In this document: positions 25,045 to 33,042 of the stretch, one piece after another
How positions within the stretch are numbered: position 1 is the stretch's first letter
How the letters are laid out: each line of letters opens with the position of its first letter
Virus record (IMG/VR): IMGVR_UViG_3300033571_008007
Location: 1 to 37,470 of that record
Length of the DNA stretch: 37,470 nucleotides
DNA from: a virus
Strand: one strand, 5' to 3'
Program-made: the position numbers and the translations under genes
Notes under the pieces: generated by a model
The model's database searches: none
The model's input: only the letters and a program-made list of their open reading frames with translations
Told to the model about the DNA's origin: nothing

Positions 25045-26180
25045 ATAATTTCTTTACCATTTAACTTAATATTCTCATTACCTGTGTAGTCAACATAGCG
25101 TTGGACAATCACGTCTACGTATTTTGGGTCTAGTTCCATTCCGTAACATATACGACCTGTTTTTTCAGAGGCTATGAGAGTAGAGCCAGAGCCGAGGAAG
25201 TCATCAATTACTATTCCGCCTGGGTTAGAGCTAATTTTAAGTTCATTAACTATCAATTCAACAGGTTTCATTGTTGGATGTGGTGTTGAATTTTCTCTAC
25301 CAAACTCTAGACTCTTTGAATATGAAACTCCTTGAACTGCATTGTTCCAAATAGCATTTTTTCTTATAGTTAAGAGATATTCTACATCTGGTCTATGTTG
25401 TTCTCCTAAAGGAAGAGCATTTGGTTTCTTCCAAAAAAGGATATTAAAAGCATATTTACATTCTCTAGCCCAATTAAGATAATCTGGAACTAAATCTTTA
25501 TTACAAAATATATAAGCATTCATTCCTCTTTCAAAGTATAAAGGAAGTGTATTTAACCATTCTGCTGGTTCAAAACTTATAATATCTTTTATACTCTCAC
25601 CTATTTTAGCGGCACTCTTTCCTACCCATTGATTAGAACCACCCTCTGCCTCCATCCTATAAGGCGGGTCAGTAAACACCATATCTGCCTTCTTCCCATC
25701 CATAAGACTTGAAACTGCCTCTATTTGCGTGGAATCCCCACATAATACTTTGTGACGACCTAACTCATACAAATCCCCTAATTTAGAGCGACTAGGCACA
25801 TTCTCTGGTATTACATCATCGGCTTCATCAGCCTCTATAAGTAAATCAGCATCAAATCCGGTTAGCCCCACTAGATCATCATCCTCCAATGATTTCAGTT
25901 CATCAATAACGAGCGCCATATCCCATTCACTTTCGTTCAACTTATTATCAGCTAGACGATAAGCATCAGCTTTCTTTTTACTTATATCCAATACTTTTAC
26001 CTCTGGTTCTATACCAAGTAACTTACACGCTTCCCATCTTCCGTGTCCTACTATTATCACACCTTGTTTATCTACAACGATAGGTTGATTCATACCAAAC
26101 TCTTTAATAGAGTTAGCTACTTGTTGTATCTGTTTCTTTGAATGCTTTTTAGCATTTTTTGGATAAGGTTTTATTTCCAT
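25005..26180 (-). CDS. ParB-like domain fused to N6/N4 DNA methyltransferase
   Basis: A 391-aa protein. Residues 1-95 are a ParB/Srx-like nuclease domain with the VIIVGHGRWEAC signature at 41-52. A linker follows, then a methyltransferase with DPPY at 171-174 and AdoMet motif DFLGSGSTL at about 339-347 (beta class order). Such fusions are common in phages beside terminase genes. It is the second gene of the leftward arm; the ATG at 26180 lies immediately after a tRNA-like leader. It may mark DNA against restriction or couple methylation to packaging. Confidence 0.8.
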   Translation of the reverse strand: MEIKPYPKNAKKHSKKQIQQVANSIKEFGMNQPIVVDKQGVIIVGHGRWEACKLLGIEPEVKVLDISKKKADAYRLADNKLNESEWDMALVIDELKSLEDDDLVGLTGFDADLLIEADEADDVIPENVPSRSKLGDLYELGRHKVLCGDSTQIEAVSSLMDGKKADMVFTDPPYRMEAEGGSNQWVGKSAAKIGESIKDIISFEPAEWLNTLPLYFERGMNAYIFCNKDLVPDYLNWARECKYAFNILFWKKPNALPLGEQHRPDVEYLLTIRKNAIWNNAVQGVSYSKSLEFGRENSTPHPTMKPVELIVNELKISSNPGGIVIDDFLGSGSTLIASEKTGRICYGMELDPKYVDVIVQRYVDYTGNENIKLNGKEIIWQKTKTKTEISE

Positions 26181-26257
26181 TTTGGTAGTTGGGAATCGAA
26201 CCCTTATTTTATAACCTGGCGATTATTCAATACCATATCTAACCAATCAAACTATAT
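26181..26257 (-). other. tRNA-like 5' leader of ParB-methyltransferase mRNA
   Basis: From the predicted transcription start (26257) to the ATG, the minus strand can form a closing helix TAGTT/AACTA (26250-26254 with 26186-26190), a hairpin ATAATC-GCCA-GGTTAT and a T-arm mimic GGG-TTCGATT-CCC (26191-26203). It looks like a tRNA gene at first glance, but it has no 7-nt anticodon loop and only a 3-bp T-stem, so it is not a standard tRNA. The leader ends with CCAAAATGG at the start codon. Confidence 0.4.
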
Positions 26258-26263
26258 ATTTGT

Positions 26264-26272
26264 ATTATATCA
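26264..26272 (-). promoter_or_regulatory. Extended -10 promoter for packaging operon
   Basis: Minus strand TGATATAAT (26264-26272) with a weak -35 (TCGAAA-like, 17 bp upstream). Transcription would begin near 26257, the 5' edge of the tRNA-like leader. It overlaps the 3' end region of the upstream small basic gene. Confidence 0.5.
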
Positions 26273-26277
26273 CACTT

Positions 26278-26448
26278 TTAAACTTTTTTCGACCACCTTA
26301 TATTTATTATTCTCCTAGCATACTCTGACCTTTGCTTGGCAGTAGTCTTAGACCATCTAGCTTTCGCCATTTTAGAAGCACGTATTTTACGTTCTTCAAC
26401 ACCTATATTATTCCAATATGACTTCCTAGCTTCCGACATTTTATTCAT
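26278..26448 (-). CDS. Small basic protein with KARWSK motif
   Basis: A 56-aa, strongly basic helical protein containing MAKARWSKTTAKQRSEYARR, a Lys/Arg pattern found in many short phage proteins of unknown function thought to bind DNA. It is the first leftward gene beside the origin. Its ATG coincides with the start predicted from TTGTAA-16-TATTCT (26455-26482), so it may be leaderless. It could act in control at the origin-proximal divergent promoters. Confidence 0.6.
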   Translation of the reverse strand: MNKMSEARKSYWNNIGVEERKIRASKMAKARWSKTTAKQRSEYARRIINIRWSKKV

Positions 26449-26454
26449 ATATAC

Positions 26455-26482
26455 AGAATATCATAATGATACACACTTACAA
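26455..26482 (-). promoter_or_regulatory. Leftward promoter next to origin
   Basis: Minus strand TTGTAA, 16 bp, TATTCT, placing the predicted start at 26448, the ATG itself. The -10 matches the consensus at only four positions, so confidence is moderate. Confidence 0.4.
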
Positions 26483-26520
26483 TATTGACAAGTATGTAGT
26501 AAATATTTGTACATACACAT

Positions 26521-26872
26521 CTGCCATACCTCAGAGGTATGGCAGGAGGTATGGCAGGAGGTATGGCAGACTTTTTATGGCTACACATAAGGGTTTTATC
26601 CCTCCTGCCATACCTACCATACCTTTTTTATATATAAAGAGTTAGTATAGAAATATAAAATATAAAATACCACCGCGGGGGGTATATATAGGAGTTTGGT
26701 ATGGCAGGTATGGCAGATAAGTATGTATTCTTCACTTATACGTTGCTATATAAGGCTTATTTACCTGCCACACCCCCTCTGCCATACCCCCTTATTTTAC
26801 CCATTTTTGCCATACCTATACTCAAAAAATGACCATTTTTTACCTTTTAGGTATGGCAGAAAGTTATCCACA
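26521..26872. other. Replication origin with iterons, AT-rich zone and DnaA box
   Basis: No gene is supported here. Ten exact copies of GGTATGGCA occur: plus strand at 26536, 26548, 26560, 26698, 26707 and 26850, and inverted at 26522, 26606, 26780 and 26808. One-mismatch copies lie at 26615 and 26766. Copies at 26536-26568 are 12 bp apart; those at 26522 and 26536 form an 11-bp-arm palindrome. A stretch at 26624-26668 is nearly all A/T (unwinding region), and a perfect DnaA box lies at 26864-26872. The helicase-primase gene follows at once. Confidence 0.8.
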
Positions 26873-26911
26873 GGGGTACTATTTGCATTAATTTTTCATG
26901 AAGAGTATAAT
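26864..26911 (+). promoter_or_regulatory. Early promoter 1 with upstream DnaA box
   Basis: TTATCCACA (26864-26872), 10 bp, TTGCAT (26883-26888), 17 bp, TATAAT (26906-26911). The predicted start, 26918, is the A of an ATG. It would drive the leader peptide and the replication genes. Two other early promoters share the box and spacing. Confidence 0.8.
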
Positions 26912-26917
26912 GTATGT

Positions 26918-27043
26918 ATGAAACAATTTAGCATTACAAGTTTTAATAATCACCAGCAGTCCTCCCGGAATATTTGCGTAGTAATGCACGTAGTTTCAGT
27001 TCCTGGAGGACTTTTGGTTGTTAATATATCGCAAAATATATGA
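26918..27043 (+). CDS. Leader peptide upstream of helicase-primase
   Basis: A 41-aa ORF starting MKQFSITSF at the predicted transcription start (leaderless). The stop overlaps the primase start (ATGA at 27040-27043). The frame runs open upstream through the iterons, but that part precedes the promoter and is not credible. It spans a long stem-loop (26958-27012), so its translation would open or close that structure. Either a regulatory leader peptide or a small early protein. Confidence 0.5.
   Translation: MKQFSITSFNNHQQSSRNICVVMHVVSVPGGLLVVNISQNI
26958..27012 (+). promoter_or_regulatory. Candidate attenuator hairpin in primase leader
   Basis: AGTCCTCC (26958-26965) pairs perfectly with GGAGGACT (27005-27012). 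After one mismatch GGAA (26967-26970) pairs with TTCC (27000-27003). The 29-nt loop lies within the leader peptide frame. The sequence after it is TTTGGTTGTT, so it could act as an intrinsic terminator. It also hides the only GGAGG upstream of the primase start. Confidence 0.5.
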
Positions 27044-29187
27044 ATAAACTTATAGAAAAATTTGGAGAGGAAAAGAGATGGGTAACTTATAAAATAGTTT
27101 TAAAAGATGGTAAGAAAACTAAAGTACCTTTTACAAAAAATGGAAAAGCTGCGGCTTCTACCAATCCAGATCATTGGTCTACTGTAAAAGAATTAAGAAA
27201 TCTTCCTTTAGGAATTATTTTTACACCGGGACAAACACTCCTTGGAATTGATATTGATCACTGTTTAGAAGGACAAAAAATTGTTCATCCAGAAAAAGAA
27301 GTAATAGAAAAACTTTTAGCTTCCACTAATACTTATACAGAAATTTCACCATCAGGTACTGGTCTACATTTATTTTTAGAAATAACAGAATCATTTAAAT
27401 TAGAAGCGAGTCGTACACACAGTTTGCCGTATGAATTTTATACATCCGGTCGCTACTTCACTGTGACTCAAAATATATATGGTGAAGAAAAAGAAGTAAG
27501 AACTGTTACCCCAGAAGAGGCTATATCTATTCTTAAAATTACTGGATACCCTTGGAAGACTGAAGAAAAGAAAGAAATTAAACCACAAATATCTGCTCCG
27601 ATTGAAATAGATGATCAAAAACTTTTAAAGAAGATGTTTAAATCAAAGAATGGTACGGCCATTCAGTCATTGTATAATGGCGATATTTCAAAATACAATA
27701 ATGATGACTCTTCTGCTGACATGGCGTTATGCACGTTTTTATCTTTTTGGACTGCTTGTAACTTTAATCAAATGGAAAGGATTTGGTTATCATCACCATT
27801 AGGAAGCCGTAGCAAAACCCAGACAAAGGCTGATTATCGTAAAAGAACTATTGATAAGGCGATTGCTGGCTGTAATGAAGTGTATGAAACTCCTAAAATG
27901 AAACAAGAAAAGGTTAATAAAGAATTAGACCTTGAACTTTTATTTACTCTAAACAAAGACGGTGACAAAGTATTTATTCAAAATACCGAGAATATGTGTC
28001 GCATCCTTCGTAAACACCCGGACTTTCAAGGTAGACTTCACTATGATGTGTTTAAAAATACTTTAGAAATATTTAAAAATAATTGTTGGACCGGGATAGA
28101 AGATAATGATTCTGTAAACTATCAGACTAAAATTCAAATACTATTTTCTTGTTTTGCTAAAGTGGGTAAAGATATGGTTTATGATGCTATGATCAAAGTA
28201 GCCAAAGAAAACACTGTAGACTCAGCCAGTGATTATATCCGTTCCTTGCATTGGGATGGTACAGATCGTCTATCATCTTGGTTAACAAAGACTTATGGAA
28301 CACCGAATGATAAATATCACCAAGCTGTTGGTAGTAATTGGCTAAAAGGCCTTGTGAAGCGTATAACCGAGCCAGGATGTAAGTTTGACTATGTTTTAGT
28401 ACTTGAGGGTGAACAAGGCACCAAGAAGTCTACATCTCTTTATATCCTTGGTGGCAACTGGCACGTTGAAACGGCTATGTCTACTGACTCCAAAGACTTC
28501 TTTATGCAGTTCGCAGGCAAAGCTATCGTGGAGTTCTCAGAGGGTGAAACCTTAAGCCGTACTGAAGTTAAGCGTATGAAAGCTATCATCACAATGCAGA
28601 CGGACAAATACCGTCCACCCTATGAGCGTTCCTCACAAGAATTCCCCAGACGTTGCGTATTTGCTATGACTACAAACCAGACTGAGTATCTAAAAGATGA
28701 GACCGGTAACAGACGTTGGCTACCAGTAACTGTGGCCCTACCAGAAGCAAATATTGAATGGTTAGCCGCTAATCGAGATCAATTGTTTGCTGAAGCCTAT
28801 CACCGGGTAGCAAATCTTAAGGAGACTACTTATGATTTTCCTAAAGAAGAAATGCTTGAAGCTCAAGAAAAAAGACGTATTCAAGATGCTAACACCGATC
28901 TTGTGACTGATTGGTACTTTAATACTTTAACTAACTCTCAAAGAGAAGAAGGTATTACTATCCAGCAGGTTTACAAAGTATTGAATGGTAATTGGTCCGG
29001 TAAACCATTAACTAAGTATGAGGAAATGACTATTTCCACTGTGCTAAAGAAATCACTAAAATTATCGAATGAGCGTGTCTCCGTTGGTGGTGCTAGATGT
29101 ACTAAGTGGTTTGATCGTACTGGCCGAACGATTGAACAGGAGGTATTAGAAGACGGTAATGCTGTATTAAGCTCAAACAGATGGTAA
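27040..29187 (+). CDS. Prim-pol / VirE-type helicase-primase
   Basis: A 715-aa replication protein. The N-terminus (about 1-170) is a bifunctional primase-polymerase domain with catalytic DID (71-73) and SPSGTGLHLFL (103-113). The C-terminal half is a VirE/SF3-like ATPase with Walker A GEQGTKKST (457-465), Walker B-like AIVEFSEG (about 495-502) and TTNQ...DETGNRRW (about 548-563). It lies beside the iteron origin and is probably the initiator/helicase that acts there. Its start overlaps the leader peptide stop. Confidence 0.85.
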   Translation: MNKLIEKFGEEKRWVTYKIVLKDGKKTKVPFTKNGKAAASTNPDHWSTVKELRNLPLGIIFTPGQTLLGIDIDHCLEGQKIVHPEKEVIEKLLASTNTYTEISPSGTGLHLFLEITESFKLEASRTHSLPYEFYTSGRYFTVTQNIYGEEKEVRTVTPEEAISILKITGYPWKTEEKKEIKPQISAPIEIDDQKLLKKMFKSKNGTAIQSLYNGDISKYNNDDSSADMALCTFLSFWTACNFNQMERIWLSSPLGSRSKTQTKADYRKRTIDKAIAGCNEVYETPKMKQEKVNKELDLELLFTLNKDGDKVFIQNTENMCRILRKHPDFQGRLHYDVFKNTLEIFKNNCWTGIEDNDSVNYQTKIQILFSCFAKVGKDMVYDAMIKVAKENTVDSASDYIRSLHWDGTDRLSSWLTKTYGTPNDKYHQAVGSNWLKGLVKRITEPGCKFDYVLVLEGEQGTKKSTSLYILGGNWHVETAMSTDSKDFFMQFAGKAIVEFSEGETLSRTEVKRMKAIITMQTDKYRPPYERSSQEFPRRCVFAMTTNQTEYLKDETGNRRWLPVTVALPEANIEWLAANRDQLFAEAYHRVANLKETTYDFPKEEMLEAQEKRRIQDANTDLVTDWYFNTLTNSQREEGITIQQVYKVLNGNWSGKPLTKYEEMTISTVLKKSLKLSNERVSVGGARCTKWFDRTGRTIEQEVLEDGNAVLSSNRW

Positions 29188-30086
29188 ATTTTATAGATAA
29201 AATAGAAGGTAAATATAGGGGACCTGTAATAAATATAATTCTAGATGGTATAAGAAGTTTTGATGGTAAATGTAATTCGTCTGAAGTAATTGAGTGGGTA
29301 CGAGAAGATTTAAAAAGGCGTAAAAAATATGGACTACCTAATTACCTCAAAATAGTTAAACAAAACTTAGATGAAGAAGAAATGCATATATTTATTAATG
29401 AATATATTGCCTATCAAAATCTTCCTTACGAACAAAGACAACGAGTAAAACAAATTAAAATAAATTCCAAACAAATGCAAAAAAAACTAATTAAAGACAT
29501 TTTTAATAATCAACGACCTCTATCATGGTCTGCTATTTCGTCATGGAATTATTCTAAAGAGGACTGGGCAAAAAAATATATAGATGGTGAAGTTCCAAAA
29601 TCTAGTAAGGAAATGGACTGGGGTAAAAAAATTGGTAAACTCTTAGAGACTGATCCTACCTATTTACCACAAGTCCCACGACATTCTAAAATGGAACATA
29701 AGTTCAGTGTCAATTTATCTGGTATCCCCCTTGTAGGTTATGCGGATTCTTTTTGTGATAAGAGCCATAATAAGTTACTCGAATTTAAGACTGGTAAAAA
29801 AGCCTGGGATCAAAAACGTACAGATGAACATGGTCAGATCACAATGTACTGTTTAATGAATTATATTACTAATAAAATCAAACCAGAGGATATGGATATT
29901 GCTCTTGTCTGGCTCCCTACACAAGATAACGGAGACTTCTCCATCTCCTTTGTCGAACCGATTGAAGACCACATTCAAATCTTTAAAACTAAACGCACCA
30001 TGCAAGACATCCTTCTCTTCGCCTCTGAAATAAAAAAGATTTATAAACAAATGGAGGAATATGTAAAAAATTATGAAAAAAATTAA
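29181..30086 (+). CDS. PD-(D/E)XK nuclease, RecB/Cas4-like
   Basis: A 301-aa protein. Catalytic-type residues are in order: GYAD (D189), EFK (E201, K203) and Q219 in HGQITMY. SWSAISSW at about 115-122 is a typical beginning of PF12705-type exonucleases. The N-terminal ~100 residues are a separate helical part. It overlaps the primase by 7 nt and the next gene by 14 nt. Probably a recombination/replication exonuclease working with the downstream ssDNA-binding-like protein. Confidence 0.75.
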   Translation: MVNFIDKIEGKYRGPVINIILDGIRSFDGKCNSSEVIEWVREDLKRRKKYGLPNYLKIVKQNLDEEEMHIFINEYIAYQNLPYEQRQRVKQIKINSKQMQKKLIKDIFNNQRPLSWSAISSWNYSKEDWAKKYIDGEVPKSSKEMDWGKKIGKLLETDPTYLPQVPRHSKMEHKFSVNLSGIPLVGYADSFCDKSHNKLLEFKTGKKAWDQKRTDEHGQITMYCLMNYITNKIKPEDMDIALVWLPTQDNGDFSISFVEPIEDHIQIFKTKRTMQDILLFASEIKKIYKQMEEYVKNYEKN

Positions 30087-31125
30087 AGTATTATCATTAT
30101 TTGACGGTATATCAGTGGCCCAGCAAGCCCTAAAAGAATTAGGGTATGATGTGGAGTATTACGCTTCCGAGATAGATAAGTATGCTAGTCAGATTACACA
30201 GAAGAATCATCCGAAGACTATTCAAGTTGGTAGCGTAGTTGGTTTGCAACCATTATTCAAGCCAGATCTCCTCATCGGTGGCTCACCTTGCCAAGACCTA
30301 TCAATCGCCAAGAAGAATCGTCAAGGCTTAGATGGTGCAAGGTCGGGTCTATTCTGGGAGTATGTTCGTATCTTGAAAGAAGTAAAGCCGAAATACTTCG
30401 TGCTTGAAAATGTAAACTCTATGCCAAAGGAAGCAAAGGCAATTATCACCGAAGCTCTTGGTGTTGAACCAATAATGATAAATGCCTCCCTTGTTTCAGC
30501 GCAGAACCGAAAGAGATTGTTTTGGACAAATATACCGAATGTTACCTTGCCAAAAGACAGGGGGATATTGTTGAAAGATATTTTGGAGGAGAATGTTGAT
30601 GAGAAATATAAGGTAAATATTTCTCCGAAGTATGGACTAAAAGGATTGTGCGAAGCAAACGATAAAGCTAAAGCGGTTACTGCTTCTTGTTATAAAGGTT
30701 ACGGTAATGATGGAGTTTCAATTATTCGTGTAGGGAAAATCGGCAAAGGTGGTCAAGGTGATAGAATCTACTCTCCAGAAGGCAAGTCGGTCGGTCTATC
30801 AGCTCTCGGTGGTGGTCGTGGGGCAAAGACGGGGTTGTATTGTATTGGAAACATCTATGCTAAAAAAGGACAAGCTGGAAATGTTTATGATGTGAATGGA
30901 AAATCTGCCACTATTAGTTGTGCTGGTCGCGGTGGTGCTGATAACGCTGGTCTTTATCAAGCTGATTCCATAATCCGCAAACTTACCCCAATAGAATGTG
31001 AACGCCTGCAATCTCTCCCAGATAATTACACTGAAGGAATAAGCAACAGTCAGAGATATAAGTGTTTAGGCAATGCGTTTAATAAGGAGGTGGTCAAACA
31101 TATTTTGAAAAAAATGGCTAACTAG
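30073..31125 (+). CDS. C5-cytosine DNA methyltransferase
   Basis: A 350-aa protein with all main motifs: motif I (LSLFDGISVAQQAL, 7-20), catalytic PCQ (72-74), ENV (112-114) and motif VIII QNRKR (144-148), then a variable Gly-rich recognition region with repeated GKS-type segments (about 215-300). C-terminal motifs IX/X are present (RKLTPIECERLQSLPD and KCLGNAFNKEVV). Complete and probably active. A GGAGG lies upstream within the preceding frame. Likely anti-restriction. Confidence 0.9.
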   Translation: MKKIKVLSLFDGISVAQQALKELGYDVEYYASEIDKYASQITQKNHPKTIQVGSVVGLQPLFKPDLLIGGSPCQDLSIAKKNRQGLDGARSGLFWEYVRILKEVKPKYFVLENVNSMPKEAKAIITEALGVEPIMINASLVSAQNRKRLFWTNIPNVTLPKDRGILLKDILEENVDEKYKVNISPKYGLKGLCEANDKAKAVTASCYKGYGNDGVSIIRVGKIGKGGQGDRIYSPEGKSVGLSALGGGRGAKTGLYCIGNIYAKKGQAGNVYDVNGKSATISCAGRGGADNAGLYQADSIIRKLTPIECERLQSLPDNYTEGISNSQRYKCLGNAFNKEVVKHILKKMAN

Positions 31126-31135
31126 AGCCGTAGAG

Positions 31136-31181
31136 TTATCCACACCCCATCCCTTGCAATATTATGTGTATGTATTATTAT
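31136..31181 (+). promoter_or_regulatory. Early promoter 2 with upstream DnaA box
   Basis: TTATCCACA (31136-31144), 9 bp, TTGCAA (31154-31159), 16 bp, TATTAT (31176-31181). Start near 31188, 39 nt before the next ATG. It lies in the gap after the C5 methyltransferase. The -10 is followed by GTATGTATG as at promoter 1. Confidence 0.75.
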
Positions 31182-31226
31182 GTATGTATGGTCGTATAAA
31201 TTATTAAGATAAATTAAAAGATAAAA

Positions 31227-31424
31227 ATGAAAAAAGAAACAAAAACATTTATTGGTGGGTCAGTCTTAGGTGCTATTATTGGAGGATTTATTGTCGGCTT
31301 CTGTGTCTTCGCTATTATGGGGACACTTTTTATTAACTATTCTCTAAATCAAGACAAGGTTTGTAATGAGATGAAACTAAAATATGAAAAAAATACTATT
31401 AAAAATTTGGTTGGCAATTTATAA
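31227..31424 (+). CDS. Small membrane protein with GG-rich TM segment
   Basis: A 65-aa protein. One strong membrane span (about 9-37) is rich in Gly (SVLGAIIGGFIVG), followed by a short charged tail with an extra Cys. It begins with MKKETKTF. It is the first gene after early promoter 2. The start is A-rich with no Shine-Dalgarno. Function unknown. Confidence 0.5.
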   Translation: MKKETKTFIGGSVLGAIIGGFIVGFCVFAIMGTLFINYSLNQDKVCNEMKLKYEKNTIKNLVGNL

Positions 31425-31450
31425 TTATGCTAAACACATAAATTAAAATT

Positions 31451-32038
31451 ATGGAAATCCAAAAAGAATTAGTCCCAATAGAAAAAACAGTTGCCCTTGT
31501 CTCTAAGAAGGTAGCAGACTTAGTGATTAAAGATGCCGAGTCTATGGCCACTGCTTCGGAGTATCGCTCACAGTTAAAAGAATATGCTAAAGCGATCAAA
31601 GAAAAGAAGGGTGAAGTCCTTGACCCACTCAATGAGACATTAAAGAAATTTAAGAGCTGGTTCAAACCAGTGGAAGACAAGTGTGAAGCTAATCTTACTA
31701 TCATTGATAGTAAAATGGTCTCCTATCAGACAGCCAAGATTGCCAAAGAAAAAGCCGAGGAAGCTAAAATAGTTGCTAAAATGGAGTCTGGTAAAATTGA
31801 TATAGATAAAGCGGTAGATAAACTAGCTAAGATTGACCGGGTTGATAAAAAGGTAGAGACTGACTCCGGCTCAACATCATTTATCACTACACAGTGTTTT
31901 GAAGTGATGGATGTCACTATGTTGCCAGTAGAATATATATTACCGAATGAAGTTGCTATTCGTTCCGCCATGAAAGAAGGCAAGCAATTACCTGGAGTCC
32001 GTTACTATACAGAACAACGCCCCAGAAACGCCCGATAG
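31451..32038 (+). CDS. Coiled-coil protein linked to recombination genes
   Basis: A 195-aa protein, almost entirely helical with heptads over about 5-130 and a short C-terminal globular piece ending PGVRYYTEQRP. This combination (long helical body plus AMKEGKQLPGVR) is a pattern in phage proteins located beside ssDNA-binding and annealing genes (Gp157/DUF1351-like). It precedes the ssDNA-binding-like gene. A recombination-accessory role is inferred from context. Confidence 0.5.
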   Translation: MEIQKELVPIEKTVALVSKKVADLVIKDAESMATASEYRSQLKEYAKAIKEKKGEVLDPLNETLKKFKSWFKPVEDKCEANLTIIDSKMVSYQTAKIAKEKAEEAKIVAKMESGKIDIDKAVDKLAKIDRVDKKVETDSGSTSFITTQCFEVMDVTMLPVEYILPNEVAIRSAMKEGKQLPGVRYYTEQRPRNAR

Positions 32039-32095
32039 TGTCTAAAAACTCTAGGTCGGTAGAGATTAGAGAATTATAAGATAATAAATAAAATA

Positions 32096-32902
32096 ATGAC
32101 AAAAGAAATACAAAAAGTAATTAGCGCAGAGGAGTTAGCAATGTTAAAGGATAGTTACCCTGTTGAGCAAGGTCTTAGCCGAATTATGATACCAAGACTT
32201 GAATTTGTTTCTCAGGACCAAACTGAAGGTAAGGGTAAGTCTATGAAAGTTACTGTAGAAGCTGGAACATTCTTTACCAGCAATCAATCAGACGAAGTAG
32301 ACGAAGACGGTAAGAAAGTCTGGGAGAAGGAAGAGATTGGTAAGGAAATTGATGTGATTGTACTTTATGAGCGTAAGCAATTAAAGTTCTATGATGGTGA
32401 AGGATATGTATCTTCACCTATCTATGACACTGATGACCAAGTAATCCCATTATTCAAAGATAAGGCCGAAATTGATCGTGGTACACCAGCGGAATTAAAA
32501 TCTCGCTCACAGTATCAGGGTAAGTCGGCTAAGGGTAAAGATATTAGTAAATTGGAAGAGAATAAGGTGCTTTATGTTTTGTATAAAGATGAATTGTACC
32601 AGTTCTCTATCCGAGGAACTTCTATGTATGCCTTCCGTGATTATAAGAAAACTGTTACCCCAAATGCTGTAGTTACCACCCTAAACTCCGTACCAAAGGA
32701 GAACGGTAGCACCGCATGGAATCAGATAACTTATACCGAAGACAGGACTATCAATGGTACTGAGTTGCCATTAGTTTTGGAGTCTATTGCTAAGATAAAA
32801 GTTGCAGTAGAAATGGAGAAGACTTATTATAATGAGAAAAGCCAAGCCGACAAAGATTATGATGCTTTGCCAGGCAAGGTAGAAGCCCCAAAGAACTTCT
32901 AA
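32096..32902 (+). CDS. Putative ssDNA-binding-type protein
   Basis: A 268-aa protein. An N-terminal helix (ISAEELAMLK) is followed by beta-rich sequence (about 30-230), without a nuclease motif, and an unstructured charged C-terminus. The position (between the coiled-coil recombination accessory and the helicase) suits a phage ssDNA-binding protein, which also often ends in such a tail, although here the tail is mixed rather than purely acidic. It lies upstream of a structured RNA region (32917-33033). Family not confirmed. Confidence 0.4.
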   Translation: MTKEIQKVISAEELAMLKDSYPVEQGLSRIMIPRLEFVSQDQTEGKGKSMKVTVEAGTFFTSNQSDEVDEDGKKVWEKEEIGKEIDVIVLYERKQLKFYDGEGYVSSPIYDTDDQVIPLFKDKAEIDRGTPAELKSRSQYQGKSAKGKDISKLEENKVLYVLYKDELYQFSIRGTSMYAFRDYKKTVTPNAVVTTLNSVPKENGSTAWNQITYTEDRTINGTELPLVLESIAKIKVAVEMEKTYYNEKSQADKDYDALPGKVEAPKNF

Positions 32903-32916
32903 TTGTATATCTATAG

Positions 32917-33033
32917 TGGGCAGAACAGGCTGGCATTTTAAGAGGTAGTGATATGGTTGCTTTCGGTCTAAGGAGCCGTTTCACAGCCACCACCTAAGTA
33001 AGTTTAATAGCCTCAGCCGGCCTATCCTGCCCA
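32917..33033 (+). ncRNA. Structured intergenic RNA upstream of SF2 helicase
   Basis: TGGGCAG (32917-32923) pairs with CTGCCCA (33027-33033). After a 3x3 internal loop AGGCTGGC (32927-32934) pairs with GCCGGCCT (33016-33023, one G-U). Inner paired segments include AGGTAGTG against CACCACCT and GTTG against CAGC. It ends nine bases before the helicase ATG. There is no good ORF in it. It could be a regulatory leader or a small RNA. Confidence 0.5.
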
Positions 33034-33042
33034 TTATTAGTT

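Noticed and set aside
26181-26257. Functional tRNA gene on the minus strand
   Set aside because: The T-arm looks convincing, but the central hairpin has a 4-nt loop, the D-stem is missing and T-stem positions 49-50/64-65 do not pair, so it is listed as a tRNA-like leader.
26521-26860. CRISPR array
   Set aside because: The repeats are 9 bp, occur in both orientations and at irregular distances, and have no unique spacers of constant length. They fit iterons.
26696-26917. N-terminal part of an ORF running through the iterons
   Set aside because: It lies upstream of the promoter and is made of translated iterons. Only the part from 26918 is plausible.
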